Assembly: GCA_037179335.1 (NCBI GenBank)
Contig: JAKZHN010000037.1
Span: forward strand, 124,001-188,000
Direction: 5' to 3'
DNA: 64,000 nt
From: Cyclaneusma minus
Lineage: Eukaryota > Ascomycota > Leotiomycetes > Marthamycetales > Marthamycetaceae
Below are positions 44,063 through 55,029 of the stretch, piece by piece. The first letter of the stretch is position 1. Each line of letters starts with the position of its first letter. The translations under genes were made by a program, and so were the position numbers. A model generated the notes under the pieces. The model was not told the origin of the DNA, ran no database searches, and saw only the letters and a program-made list of their open reading frames with translations.

Positions 44063-45515
44063 CTAAACAAGCAGTCTCGATCTTTCTTGCATCATGAGAG
44101 TCTGCTCGCCTCCTCCCTCTCCTAGGCGATGGCCAGAAGCCGCAGGTGATGGCTTAGACGTAGATGGACCAAATGTGGATGACTTGGGCAGTGTTGTAAA
44201 CTCCGCAGCCAAAGGATTCAGGGTTGGTTTGGGTTTCAAGGTTTCCTGGGCTCCCAATGCTTCCCGCTCTCCCATGGCAGGATGGGCTTGTTGGGCTTGC
44301 ATCCACCGTGCAGCTCTCTGGCCCTGCTCATACCTCTTCTGATTCTCCTGAGCAATCCTCTATGTGAGAGGGGGAAATACTCGGAAGTCAGAAATCAAGG
44401 ACCAAGTACCCTCAATGCCTGGTAAACCTCGCTGCGTCACCGAAGGAAGTCGAGATTCGCACTCAGATAGCCCGTAAGGAGTGCCCTAAGTCGCTCCGAG
44501 CGACATTGTTCATCCCATATCATCCCAATCCCTAGTCCCTTGCATCTAGATCGTCGGAGCCATTATTGTAGAGGGTAGACCATGGAACTCAAGTTAGAGC
44601 TTCCCAGGTCATGCCTGGATGCTCTTACAAGCTCCATATAGGCGAATCTGTTGTCGCAAGAGAGAATACTTGAGGAACAATGCCATTTGCCAAAGGTAGG
44701 TGTAAGTATAACAAAGCCCAGCAAGGATTGGCCGAGGCAGTATTGGCGTTAGAGGAACTGACGGCGGGCAACATTCCAAGGAGCATTGGGTAGTCCGGGA
44801 CGCCATTGTTGGCGACATTGTTGGCGGCGGAGGGATTGGTGGGGGCTGCTGAGACAGAAGGGACTTGGCGGCTAGAGAACATGAGAGCGGCATTGGCGGC
44901 GGCTAGGTTGTCAGAGTAGCTTTGTTAGGGGACGCTTTATCAGCAGTGGAGTGAGCTTCGGTCGGTAGCTTGTTATTGGCGGTCTCTTCTTCAACACTTT
45001 GGCCCCAATTATGGGCTGCGGGTCGAGGGTGGAAGGTCCAAGTAAGCTCGAGAGTCGTAATTCTCATCTCCGGGTGCGTGGATGGGATGACGAACTGTAA
45101 TCCAAGACCTGGATACATCAGGGCTGCATCGTCTGGGTGTCTTCACAGCGTTTCGAGGCACTGAACTTGGTCGAAAGTAAGTCATAGACAGAGGTTGGAG
45201 AGGCGTACCGGTCTCTGTTGGAAAATGAGGTCGCCTGCGAAAAGGGTTAGATCTCGAGCGTATGCTGGTGTGCTAATGGGAATGTGGAGTGGGATACGAA
45301 CATTGACAATATCGACTTGGCCATTATGGTATGGTTCGCTGACCACGAGGATTGGATGGCCTTAGGCCAGTGGAGGACATTAGTAAGGATGCTGAAGAGT
45401 TATCGAGATTTTGACGATCTGGGCCTCACCATTGTCTAGAAGCAGACAAAACTTGACCTATGTCGGGCTGACGTTGGAGTTTCTGCACGAAGTGGGGTCT
45501 CTGGATCTTTGTCAT
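44063..45515 (-). pseudogene. P-family paralogue P10 (pseudogene)
   Basis: Exon 1 (45515-45302) starts with ATG and QPDIGQV, then needs a frameshift to continue LLLDNGEAQIV. It has TAA just before CPPLA and a second TAA before GHPILVVSEP, and then DGQ changed to NGQVDIVN and a GTTCGT donor. Exon 2 begins at 45234 (ATSFSNRDRY) and soon loses family similarity and frame. An 80-codon open stretch at 44063-44302 (rich in Pro/Ser, LGEGGGEQTLMMQERS) may be the remnant tail but does not match other copies. Confidence 0.65.
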
Positions 45516-46073
45516 GTTGTCGGCGCTGTATGGATGTCTCGTGTTTGGAAGGTGATGGCGCAAGATGTCGACGCAAATTGGCAACGGATCAGTCAAGGAG
45601 TTGGCGCGCTTGAAGCGGAACGGTTCCACCCACAAAAGCATGACGGGAGGGTCTGTCAGTAGACGCGTTCGAAGGAATGTTGGCCGATGTACTGTAATGA
45701 GTGGCGTGTTCAAGTTCGACCACGTGGAGGGCTTGTGACCACCAATCTTCCAGACCGAAAATGTCAACTACTGGATAAGATATACGCAAATACACGCACA
45801 TTCAGAGCCGACTCCTTTGCGATCCTCTCCCTCTTCCCGGTAGCACTGAAACCAACTCTGCATGCCTGGTGACAAGCATTGCACCGCCAGAGCCGAAGTT
45901 GTGCCTGCGATTACTTCGTGTAGCTGAGGCGGAATTGACTTTCTCGTCCGCACCTCGTCGGCATCTAAGCATGCTAGTGGCCCGTGGTTCCTGATGATTT
46001 CTGTCGCGTGCACAACGGTGACTTGTTCTTATTCTTCCACCAGGGTGGGAGATGTGCTTCGCTGTCTGTGTCT
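45516..46073. other. Spacer P10/P11
   Basis: Only overlapping short frames on both strands. No family motif, element or RNA gene was seen. Confidence 0.35.
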
Positions 46074-46750
46074 TCAGCGATACTTGGCTGGCCGAGCGGA
46101 CAATTCATCCATGTCGAGTGTCACGCCACCCTTGTGCCCCTCCAAGCTGCCGGATTTCGTTGTAGACATCTCTCCTTGCAGGTAATGGATGCTCTCGACG
46201 CCCATGGAAGTGAATTTCGTTTGTCCCTGCCCGTATTCTATTAAGATGTCTTCGGGACTCGCCATGGTATTGTGTGTTCTTCCAGAGCGACACAGGAGTG
46301 GTTTTCGTGATAGTGCCGGTTCCGTGACAGCCGGGGGCTGTACCGCAACGCAGATCGATTTTGCTTCAGTGATTGTAGGTGTACTCGATCCGGATCTCCA
46401 AATATTGCCCATTTTTCTCCACGGCGCGCGCATCGAAGATAGAACAGTATCGAGAGGAGGTGACCTGAGGATGAGGTCCAAGTTAGCCTGAGTTCCGTAT
46501 GTGTCAAAGGGATGCCAAATAGCAGATACAAGGGATGAAGAGCAATGAGTGACTGGAAAGCCGACTCGATCCGCCCAGTATGACTTCCGTGTTCTCAGGA
46601 TTGGGGCGCAAGGAGCCACGCCGTGACACTGCGCCGAGTCATCAGAAGGTCCTCGGCCATCTTTCCTTGCTCATCTCCAGACAAATCCCAGACTTGGCCT
46701 GCATCTAGCGCGTTGTCGATGTAGTGGACGTAGGGAGGATGTTTGGACAT
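46074..46750 (-). pseudogene. P-family paralogue P11 (pseudogene)
   Basis: Exon 1 from ATG 46750 has DAGQVWDLSGDE, then a decayed linker, a TGA and a remnant ending TGRIES. Exon 2 starts at 46464 (VTSSRYCSIF, KNGQYLEIRIEYT) and stops; the later block is in another frame (SPRLSRN, then VALEEHTIPWRV). At least one stop and one frameshift are present. Confidence 0.6.
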
Positions 46751-47464
46751 GGCTGCAAGTGCATTCGGACTGTGGGCGAGACACGTGTGCGGATGAGTGC
46801 CCGACAAAGTAAACAGTCCGATTATGACAGCGCCGGTATCTCTTCAAGTCGAATCGAGCTTGCCAAGCATCTTGATGCTAGGCAAGACTCGCGTCACGAG
46901 TGCCTCTAGCATTTGAGAAATGAAGAGAAGCACACCAACAAATATACCTGGGCAAATAACTACGTCAGGTTCCCAATGAGTGAAAAAAAATGAAAAAAAA
47001 TGTATACCATATATTATCATGTCACAAATGCGCATGCTACGTTAATCACCGCGAGCGATTGAACTCCTATTTGGGGAAACGGGAACTGGGATTCTGTATG
47101 ACTACGTAATTGATGGTAGACCATATCTTCCCACGGCTGACACCCATAAGCTTCCATCTATGCGGCCGAGATGCCGGTGTCCATCGATCCCGAAGAGCAA
47201 CCCAACGATCCAGCAAGACAAAGAGTCCTGCGGAAAAGTTAACTGCCGATGACTTCCCAAATCCGGAAACCAGGAGTCAGCAGCTGAAGTACTTCGAGCC
47301 GTGATTGACGATGAAGATGAAGAGCGGGGCAGGGGTGTGCAGGATGATGGCGCGTCGATGCGCGGAACTGTCAAAAATGCCGAAGTCGCATGTGCCGTCC
47401 GCGGGATGAGATTCTAAGTTGTGGCTCCCAGCAGTGCTGGAAGGGCGTCCTTAAGAAACTGGCA
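46751..47464. other. Spacer, no gene seen
   Basis: Contains a short direct repeat GAAAAAAAAT near 46980-47000. Nothing else is supported. Confidence 0.35.
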
Positions 47465-48083
47465 TCATGGGCGGACTGGTGTCGAATAATGTGTACTGCA
47501 GCGGCCTGGGTAGTGTTCAAGACTGCGATTCATTAATGCTGAAATCGTCTTCTCGAAGCGCTCCAGCCCATGTGTACACCACCAACCTCGGATGAGCCTA
47601 AAGTGGCGATCCAATAAAGCTGGATCGACCTTTAGGACTGCATCGTCATCGGCTGGTGTCGACCCTTCCAGCGGGAGTCCAGACTGAAACCAGCGGTGCT
47701 GGCAAGTATACGGAATTTTAATCCCGCTGGAAGGCCACACGCTCAATGAAATTCTGGATGGTGCAAGGTCCAATGCCGATGATTGACTGCAGTCTGTCCG
47801 ATTGCAAGAGCACCACAACCCTTGAAGCTTGCTTGCGACCTCACTCCCAGCGGCGTGTGAGCGACTGCCGGTTTGTTGATCCAAACTTGAGATGGGGGCA
47901 CAATTGGGACTCGTTGTTGTTGTATGGAAGTAGTTCGAAGGTCCAGTTGGATAGAGCAGGTCCATTGGGAGGTTCAATCGATCGGACATGAACCCATGGA
48001 ACGGTGACGTGCAGTCGTAGAAGCAGGAGAGCGACCAAGACGAGGAGTACGCGTGAATCATAGAAAGCCAAATGGAAAGCCAT
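47465..48083 (-). pseudogene. Decayed gene for a putative type II membrane protein
   Basis: From ATG 48083 the minus strand reads a short N-terminus and a strong hydrophobic anchor (VLLVLVALLLLRLHVTV) followed by a lumen-like sequence with N-glycosylation sites (SNWTFELLPYNNNES). After TGA the same frame continues with protein-like sequence (SRVVVLLQSDRLQSIIGIGP). A shift then leads to the other frame, which is open to 47465 (ADDDAVLKVDPALLDRHFRL, RGWWCTHGLERFEKTISAL). This layout fits a Golgi enzyme such as a glycosyltransferase, but no family is recognised. It lies between P11 and P12 and is not related to them. Confidence 0.4.
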
Positions 48084-48232
48084 GCGCGCCGTTGAAGACA
48101 CGAACAACAACAGCGCAGCATTCCAAGTGGTCGGTTTTGTACGCCAATTCGGAGGGGCAGCCGAGAGGCCGGGCTGATCAAGAGGAAGACCATTTGTCGA
48201 GACGGAGACATTGAAGAGCGTCCTCGAAGATC

Positions 48233-49057
48233 TCAAGAGGGTCCTCGTGGAAATGTTCCTCGACATCGTTCTCGTCCGTCGTCGCCGACGAGTAAGAAGG
48301 CGAAGCGGTTGCGGAAATCGACGATCGGCGTAACAGGAGTCGGCTTCGGAGGAGAAGAAGATTCGTCAATCTTCTTGGGGGGCAACTTTGGCTTCTTGCC
48401 TTTGTACAACTCGAAGCCCTCGCCATCGAACTCCTTGAACTTGAACTCCACAAAACATTCAAAACGCGTCTTCTGGAGTGCGGTGTAGTCGTCCAAGGCA
48501 TGGTTGAATCTATCGACGCTTTCGGCGGTCATCTTCATGTATATCTCGTCGGGAACGCGCCATTGTTTCAGAACGCGCCAAGGAAGAAAATATGTTTCAA
48601 AAGTAACATAAATATTTCCGCATACCCTTCAAAATCTTGTTCTCGAAAAAGAGTACCGTCGACATATCCACCATACCATCTTGGGCATGCTTCTCGGTGT
48701 AGATGTTATTCAACTCCAAGAAGCGACCGTGATCTTTTGCGGCTTGGGCATAGAAAATGCTGCGATTGTGGAAAGAAGTAGCCTAGGAGTCGTTCGTGGC
48801 GGGATCATTAGAGCGGGGGAACTGGGAAGGGGTGTTTGGGGCTAACGTACGGCCACAAAGCAGACTGTTCCGTCATCGTTTGGCTCCGAGAGCACAATGA
48901 CTGGATGACAAGTCGCTTTGTCGGGACAGACGAGCTAGCCGGTCAAGTGCTGGAAAAGCATTGAAGCCATCTTTTTTCCATCTCGTGGAAGCAAACACAC
49001 TTGTCCCACGAGTGGGGCACCTTTCAATTCATGCGTCCACTGCGGATCTTTTGGCAT
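48233..49057 (-). pseudogene. P-family paralogue P12 (stop in exon 1, frameshift in exon 2)
   Basis: Exon 1 is 49057-48851 (APLVGQVCLLPRDGKK, then TAG at codon 41, then VCPDKATCHPVIVLSEP, DDGTVCFVA, donor GTACGT). Exon 2 starts at 48782 (ATSFHNRSIFYAQAAKDHG, RFLELNNIYT). It is then broken by loss of two bases near 48610, inside the MKK.SYVT block. In the new frame it continues FLPWRVLKQWRVPDEIYMKM and a lysine-rich tail ending at 48233. Its exon 1 is closest to P14, supporting a separate right-hand subgroup (P12-P16). Confidence 0.75.
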
Positions 49058-50464
49058 CTTGACGAAATGTAGTAGGACTTGATGAGAGTGGTGCGAAGCA
49101 AGGTCGAAAGGTGTACGTGAAGAGTCGAAAGAGGTTACGCGCGCCCGAATTGACTGAGGCCGCGTTGCTGGTGAGAGGTTAGTGTGGGAGCCCGTTTGGG
49201 GGAGCAACGAGCTTACGTAAGAGACGAGCTTTGCGCGCTTGAGTACGTGGGACGAAGAGAAGCAAGCAACGTTGACCGCTTGGGGGGCAAAGCGTGGGTC
49301 GAGGGGGAGTTGGTGTAGCGCTTGGGTTGATGTAGTAAGAAGTGTACAATGTCTGAGGGCTGGTCTTAATCAAAAGCAGTGCTGGGAGGTCGCAAGCTGA
49401 ATGTGATCAGAAGGGTAGACGTTGTGGGGAGAAAGAAGGGAAGGGTTGAGCGCCGGAGATCGAGGTGGTTTTATGCACATGGTTATCCAAGCGAGCGCGC
49501 TAGCCCCGTCTGCGCTCCCAAGCAACCAACCATTTCGAGCAGATACGGCGCCAACTTGGCTGCGCTCGCCTCCCAAAGTCCCGGGCGGGACCCATTGGCC
49601 AATCGCAGGCTCTCCTGACCTTCGACCTGGCGAGTTAACGCTGCCGCCTCTGAGTAGACGGGCGGGCCCCATTGGCCAATCCCATTTTGCCTGTGAACTC
49701 CCTGGCCTTAGCGCCTGATCCCAAGATACGGAGAATCAAGGCCCCGTAGATTTGGGAGATCTGGAGCCAGCCGTGCGAGGACATGCCATACCGCAATAAC
49801 TTCGTGAGAAGCTTTGACTCTAGCTCAATTGGTCTCTGATTTGTGTTGATTGAGGGATTATGTAATGACAAGTGAACACGGCATCTCCATGAGATGAGTT
49901 CAACATGAGTGTCTACCGTAATGGCAGCAGAAACTATAGAAGAGTTCATAATATGCTGCGCCGCTCGCCATACGCACGCCATGGGCTCGCCAACGAGTCT
50001 GCCTTGCAGTTCACGATTCAAAGATTGCGGCAAGCAAGTAGCCTGCATGTTGAAAAGCACTTTGGCGGTTGCAACGCGCTACAACAGATCGACAACCAGG
50101 AGCCGCTTGCGCAGCCACTCAAGAGCGCAGTCATGACGCCTTGTTGCAGTGAGACTACCGTACTGTAGGGAGGATACCGTGCTGTAGTCTGGATGCTGTA
50201 GTGTGGCCGGGAAGCTGCGCTGTAGTCAAAAGGTCGCGCTGTAGTCAGAGGGCCGCGCCGGCGTCTGAAGACCAACAATGAACAAAAGGAATAGAAGAGA
50301 CATGAACGTGCGACGCGCCAATGGCGCGTGCTATAGGAAAATGGACATCTTAAGCTAGGTGTTGCGGCAGAAGGGGGGTCGAACAGCTCCTTTAAGGGGG
50401 ACTTCAACGTAGACATCACACACACGAACATCTTCATCACCGTTGAGATGGAGGCACTCTTGAG
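49058..50464. other. P12 upstream region and spacer
   Basis: It contains the paired CCAAT palindromes described separately. A CTGTAGT-rich low-order repeat lies at about 50160-50260 (GCGCTGTAGTC repeated). No gene is supported. Confidence 0.35.
49583..49683. promoter_or_regulatory. Two ATTGGCCAAT palindromes in a 77-bp direct repeat
   Basis: CGGGCGGGACCCATTGGCCAATC (palindrome at 49594-49603) recurs as CGGGCGGGCCCCATTGGCCAATC (palindrome at 49671-49680). Each palindrome is two overlapping CCAAT boxes, the site of the fungal HAP/CBC complex. They lie about 540 bp upstream of the P12 ATG. Confidence 0.5.
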
Positions 50465-51572
50465 TTATGCCTTGTTTAGAAGGGTCGGAGGAAGCAGATG
50501 TCCCCAAACGCGTGACGCCAGAATTATTAAAGCCAATAGAGCAGCGCCGGCTTTGAATTGGTTGTGGTTTCCAGCAGAAATCCCACATCTAGCAAGTATT
50601 GGTGATCCCGTAGTACGGTAGATGATAGTACCTGGCATCTTCTTCATTGAGCGACCAGCCAGGGCCTCTCCAGGATGGATATGTTACAGAATCAGCTGAG
50701 AAGCTGGTGAAGCTCACGGTAGTGCGCCAGATAATTGAATTCCAAACTCGGACAGGCTGAAACCGTTGCACTCGCCGGTGTTGCATGGGACCGAGTCGAT
50801 AGCCTCACGATGGTGATGGCCTGAGAAGCCCGGGATGAAAACAAATCTACGGTTGTTGAATTGCGAACCACCAAATAACTTAAGCACTGTGAGGTTTGCC
50901 TTTGCTGGATGTCGTGGAAGGCCAAATGCCACGAGGCGACGAAAAAGTGACGAGACAGGACCAATCAATCCAATCAACCGGGGAGAGTAGTCTACAATCT
51001 TCCCTTGGGACGTCAGACCGTGCTTTTTGCGATTTGAAAGGTTTTTGCCCCTGATGATAAGATTGAGGTCCGGGTATTAGATCGTCTACAAAGAGAAGTT
51101 TGATAGTAACATTGGGTGGAATTTCTTTTTGAATTACATCTGATAAAATAAATAAGTCCTTACAGCCACCGCGGACCAAAAGCATCCCAACCGCCCAATC
51201 CTGGCTTCCATTCCAAATATATAGTACGTTTCCCGAGAGGAGCTGCGGAGGTAGCCCATCCAAGGAGACATTGACTTCACAAACTGCGTTTTCTTCCACA
51301 GTCTCGGGTTTCCGAACCAAGTGTCGGGTGGGCGAGATTTGGGAGCGTCGTAGGAACTTGGAGGTAAATCGGGATATCACAGAAGAATTGAAGTCGGTGG
51401 CATGCGAGAGGAGCGATATCGAGGGGCTGCGGGGCGCGAGGGTGCCAGAATTCCGGATCTTGAGAAATGTGCGCAAGTCTTTTGCTTCATGACGAGCTTC
51501 CATCAACCCCAGGAAATGAATTTGGGTGCGACAAAATGATTCTGGCCCGAATTTCATGTCTTGGGAAGACAA
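50465..51572 (-). pseudogene. Hypothetical GPI-anchor-type protein with a frameshift
   Basis: The frame open from 51572 to about 51071 (RKPETVEENAVCEVNVSLDG, LYIWNGSQDWAVGMLLVRGG, NVTIKLLFVDDLIP) continues in another frame after one extra base near 51070: DLNLIIRGKNLSNRKKHG, LFGGSQFNNRRFVFIPGFSG, then VPCNTGECNGF. Two small introns (50717-50668 and 50631-50589) join GPGWSLNEEDAR and CGISAGNHNQFKAG with a hydrophobic end (AALLALIILASRVW), a GPI-anchor-like signal. The true start is unclear and an upstream exon is possible. I recognise no family. The single-base break could be real decay or an assembly error. Confidence 0.4.
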
Positions 51573-53101
51573 ATAGGCCTATGTTCTTGTAATGGTCGGA
51601 AAGCAGGCCGGCGATTCTTGGACGATGATGTAGCAGTTGACCAGGAGGAAGAGAGCTCGGCCAGTCAAAGAAGAGACCGAAGAAAGAACTGCCAGGAGTA
51701 CGTAGTCAAAATGGTAAAATTTATTTAAGAGTTGAGATTAGAACCTCAGCCGATCCCGAAGGCCATGGGATACGCCACAGTCAGCTGGAGAAGCAGGATT
51801 TAGTCACCACGAAAGCTACTAGATTAACCGACGACGGTACTGGCCTACAAGGGGCTTCCAAAGAGGTCTTGGGAGTCGTGTTCAAAAAGTCGAATCGGCC
51901 CATACTTAGGTACGGCCACGTAGCCTTGTGTAGAAGAGGGAGGAAACCGGTCGCGTCTGAGATTTTTTTCGCAACCTCATAGGCCTGACCTCGAACCCAT
52001 TTTTGTTTATGACGTTTTTATTCGCCGCTCCTTTTTGTCTCTCTTTCCCCACCGGCATACTGCCTATCTATCTGTCAGTATGAGTAATTATGCGAGGCTT
52101 ATACCAAGCCATGAGTGGGGCTTACGGAGAAACACCAATCGTAATGTGATATACGGTCATTATTATGATCATAGGAAACAATTTGAATATTACATTTGGG
52201 GAAAATGACTTTGGAATTCTGCGTCTAAGTGACTAGCTGACTGCCTCCCACGAGATTATGGTCCAAACGCCTTTTGACTGTGCACCGAAGTGCAGAAACG
52301 CTTGGTGCTTGAAGGGGACTCAAGTCTTGAACAATCTCGAAAGGGCTGGGAACACTTGTTCCACAAGCCGGAAGCGGGGAATTGTCTGTGTGAGAGCTCG
52401 ATGCCATCATCGAGACAATAGAATGCAAGCAAGGAAAGTAAGGGGGGATCAGTGATATGCCAAAAGGAGGATCGACGGTAGGGCTGGCTGTAGGCGAAGG
52501 AACATCCCTCGCGCTGCATGCTGACAACCTCTGAGATGGTTGGAGTCGAGAGCGCCGGAGCTCGCTATTGAGCAATGATGAGACCAGGCATGGGCAAGAG
52601 CAGTGACGACTTTCGCGATGTCAAGAGCGAGGATAACGGTAGGTCTTGACATCTAGGTGCAATTGCCTACGGGTATTAAGATGAGCGTCTTGGGGAAAGC
52701 TGAGCGCTGGAGCCAGCGCAGAGACAGCGGTCGTCAAATCACGCCAGAGGAAGCCGACGGCTTGGACTCGAGAACGAAGGTTGTAGTCGGATGAAGGTGG
52801 ACGACTGAAGGGAAAGCCGCCGAATAAGCGATAGGGAGACCAATTTGAAGCTCCAGAGGTAGTGTCGGTTGCGGATGCCAGATGTGTTTGGGCTGTCGTC
52901 ATGAAATGCCACTAGACCAAGGACTATGTCGACAAAACGAAGCCGTCCGAAGGACTGCCAGGTCTTGTACCGACATACGAGCACCCTGTCAGAGCATCAG
53001 ATCCCATGAAGGCCAGTATACCGCAATTCGCTAGTCATGTCTCACACCGTGCGCTGGGGTTGATCGTACTGGTGGTTGTGGATTTGACCATGCCGCGTAG
53101 A
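51573..53101. other. Spacer, no confident gene
   Basis: Minus frames at 52225-52902 are open for about 90-116 codons in different phases but contain no known motif and no P-family block. Left uncalled. Confidence 0.3.
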
Positions 53102-53871
53102 TCATTCGTCCTCGGAAGTAGAAAGAAGTTCGAAAGCGTTTGTGACAGCCCGGACAGCGGCAGAATCGGTAACAACAGCGGTAACCTTCTTGACCTCGGG
53201 TTGGCGACTCGTCTTGGAAGGCTTTTCCCACCCATCCTTGTCAACGACCTTCTCCTTCGTCTTCTGCAAGTTCTGTTTCTCACGCTCTGCCACAGCTGCA
53301 GCGTATTCGTCTACGCCCTTCTCCAAGCGTTTGAGACTTTCCGGCTTCATGAGATGGAAATGGGGAGCGCGAGGAACTCTCCACTTCTTGAGCACGTGCC
53401 AGGGCAGATTGTAACGTTCGAGTCGAACGAAACTATGCTTCTTCATTCGGCCCATGTCGTCTTCGAAGTACAAAACGCGGCTCATATCCACACCTTTGGA
53501 GCCGTCTTGCGTGTACGCGTTGTTTAACTCCATGTACTTTCCGTGATCTTTCTTGGCTTGTTCGTTGAAGGAGGCCCGGTTGGGGAAGGAAGTGGCCTAG
53601 AGATCTGTTAGCCGACTGCGTGGTGGAGCAAAAGAGAAGAGAAAATGGAGCTTGAGGGACCAACGTTCACAAAGAAGACTTGTCCGTCGTCAGCAGGCTC
53701 GGACAGCACGACCACGGGGTGGACAAGGGCTTCATCGGGACACTTGATCTCGGTGGTGAGGTCCGTCATGGCGCTGGCGCGTGCTTTGGCGTCTGCTGGT
53801 AGCAGGCAGACTTGCCCAACGGCAGGGACCCCATCGAGCTCGTGGGTCCAGGAGGGCGCGTTTGGAGGCAT
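53102..53871 (-). CDS. P-family paralogue P13 (complete, 233 aa)
   Basis: Exon 1 is 53871-53665 and exon 2 is 53596-53102, with a 68-bp intron (donor GTTGGT, CTAACA branch, CTCTAG). Motifs: WTHELDGVPAVGQVCLLP (residues about 8-25), KCPDEALVHPVVVLSEP (about 43-59), DDGQVFFVN (61-69); then ATSFPNRASFNEQAKKDHG, KYMELNNAYT, MSRVLYFEDD, MKKHSFVRLERYNLPWHVLKKW, a 40-residue charged helix-like stretch, KDGWEKPSK and a short end NAFELLSTSEDE. Upstream in-frame Met codons exist (54036), but the ATG at 53871 aligns with every other copy. It is one of the cleanest copies and has no insertion nearby. Confidence 0.87.
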
Positions 53872-55021
53872 GTTGGTTGGTAATGCCTGCTGTGGATTGG
53901 AGACTTCTGTGGATGGGAGACTTCTGTGACTGGGATCGCCGCAAGATAGCTTGATTGCCCTGCGCGATAGGGATTGAGCTTGAGTGGGCGATTGCGTTGA
54001 AGCGATGGGGATATGTACGGGTGGACGCAGGCTCAACGTGTATGGGTTGACGCAGGCTCAATGTGTACGTGTTCACACCGGAAGTAGTAGGAGGAGAAGA
54101 AGGTTGTCTCGCAGCGAAGAGTTGTTTTTGTTGAAAAGGTACGCGCGCGGACAAGGCTGGGAATCGTGAGGCGGAGGCGAGCGGCTGAGATTAGTGGGTA
54201 TTTCGCTAAAGACTAGCTTGAAAATGCTGATTAATCTAAGTGATATACAGCGCCAAGCTCCACGGGGGTTGGAAAAATGCGATAAAAACACTTATCTAAG
54301 CTACAGCCAATTCACATGGTTCATGGCGCTGGTCAGTAAGTATCCGAATAGCCCCAATCACATAAAGCAGTGAGAAATTGATATTTGGGGGGATGATATT
54401 CAATTCTATATGCCACCACCGACTAAAAACCAAGTGGTGGAAAAGGACCTCCGCGGGGCTGCGTTGCAGGTAAGCACAGTCAAAATATTCACACGATCAC
54501 AAACAGCAAGTGTATTACGAGACTTGGGGGAAATAACTTTGTTATTCGATACCACAGTCCAACTAGCGGTCAGAGTAAACAGCGACAGGAACTGTTGTGA
54601 TATCTGCGCATCCTTCACTAGCAGATAGAAGTAAAGGTATCGCAGCAGTCCATGGATCAGAGGTTGGAGGACCCGAATGCTGCTTCCAATGAAGTCCCAC
54701 CTGGACCGATCTTCCGTGGTCAATCAACTGCTCATGGTGTAAGTCCGTAAGCTCATATGCTACAACTGAATTGTGGTTAACTGGCATCTGGCACTTTTGG
54801 TTCCACCGCTAAATCCACCAGAATCCACGAGCGATGAGCACGTCGATGAGTGCGTCAGCTATCGTTAGTATGACCTATGGGCGAGACGTGGACTCGAACC
54901 GGGAGAGAGATGCATGGGTCGCCAGAGATGTTTGTACTCGTTCTTGGTATTGGAGAATGAGAAAATGGTTTCGGGACACTGGCGAAACCGCTGATCGAGG
55001 TTGCAACCTTGTGCTAATAAG
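53872..55021. other. P13 promoter region and spacer
   Basis: CAGGCTCAA(C/T)GTGTA is doubled at about 54027-54068. No gene is supported. A tRNA-like B-box at 54886-54897 was examined and rejected. Confidence 0.4.
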
Positions 55022-55029
55022 AGAACGAG

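Noticed and set aside
54880..54900. tRNA-like B-box (GGTTCGAGTCC on the minus strand)
   Set aside because: The flanking bases do not form a T-arm or acceptor stem and no A-box lies at the right distance.
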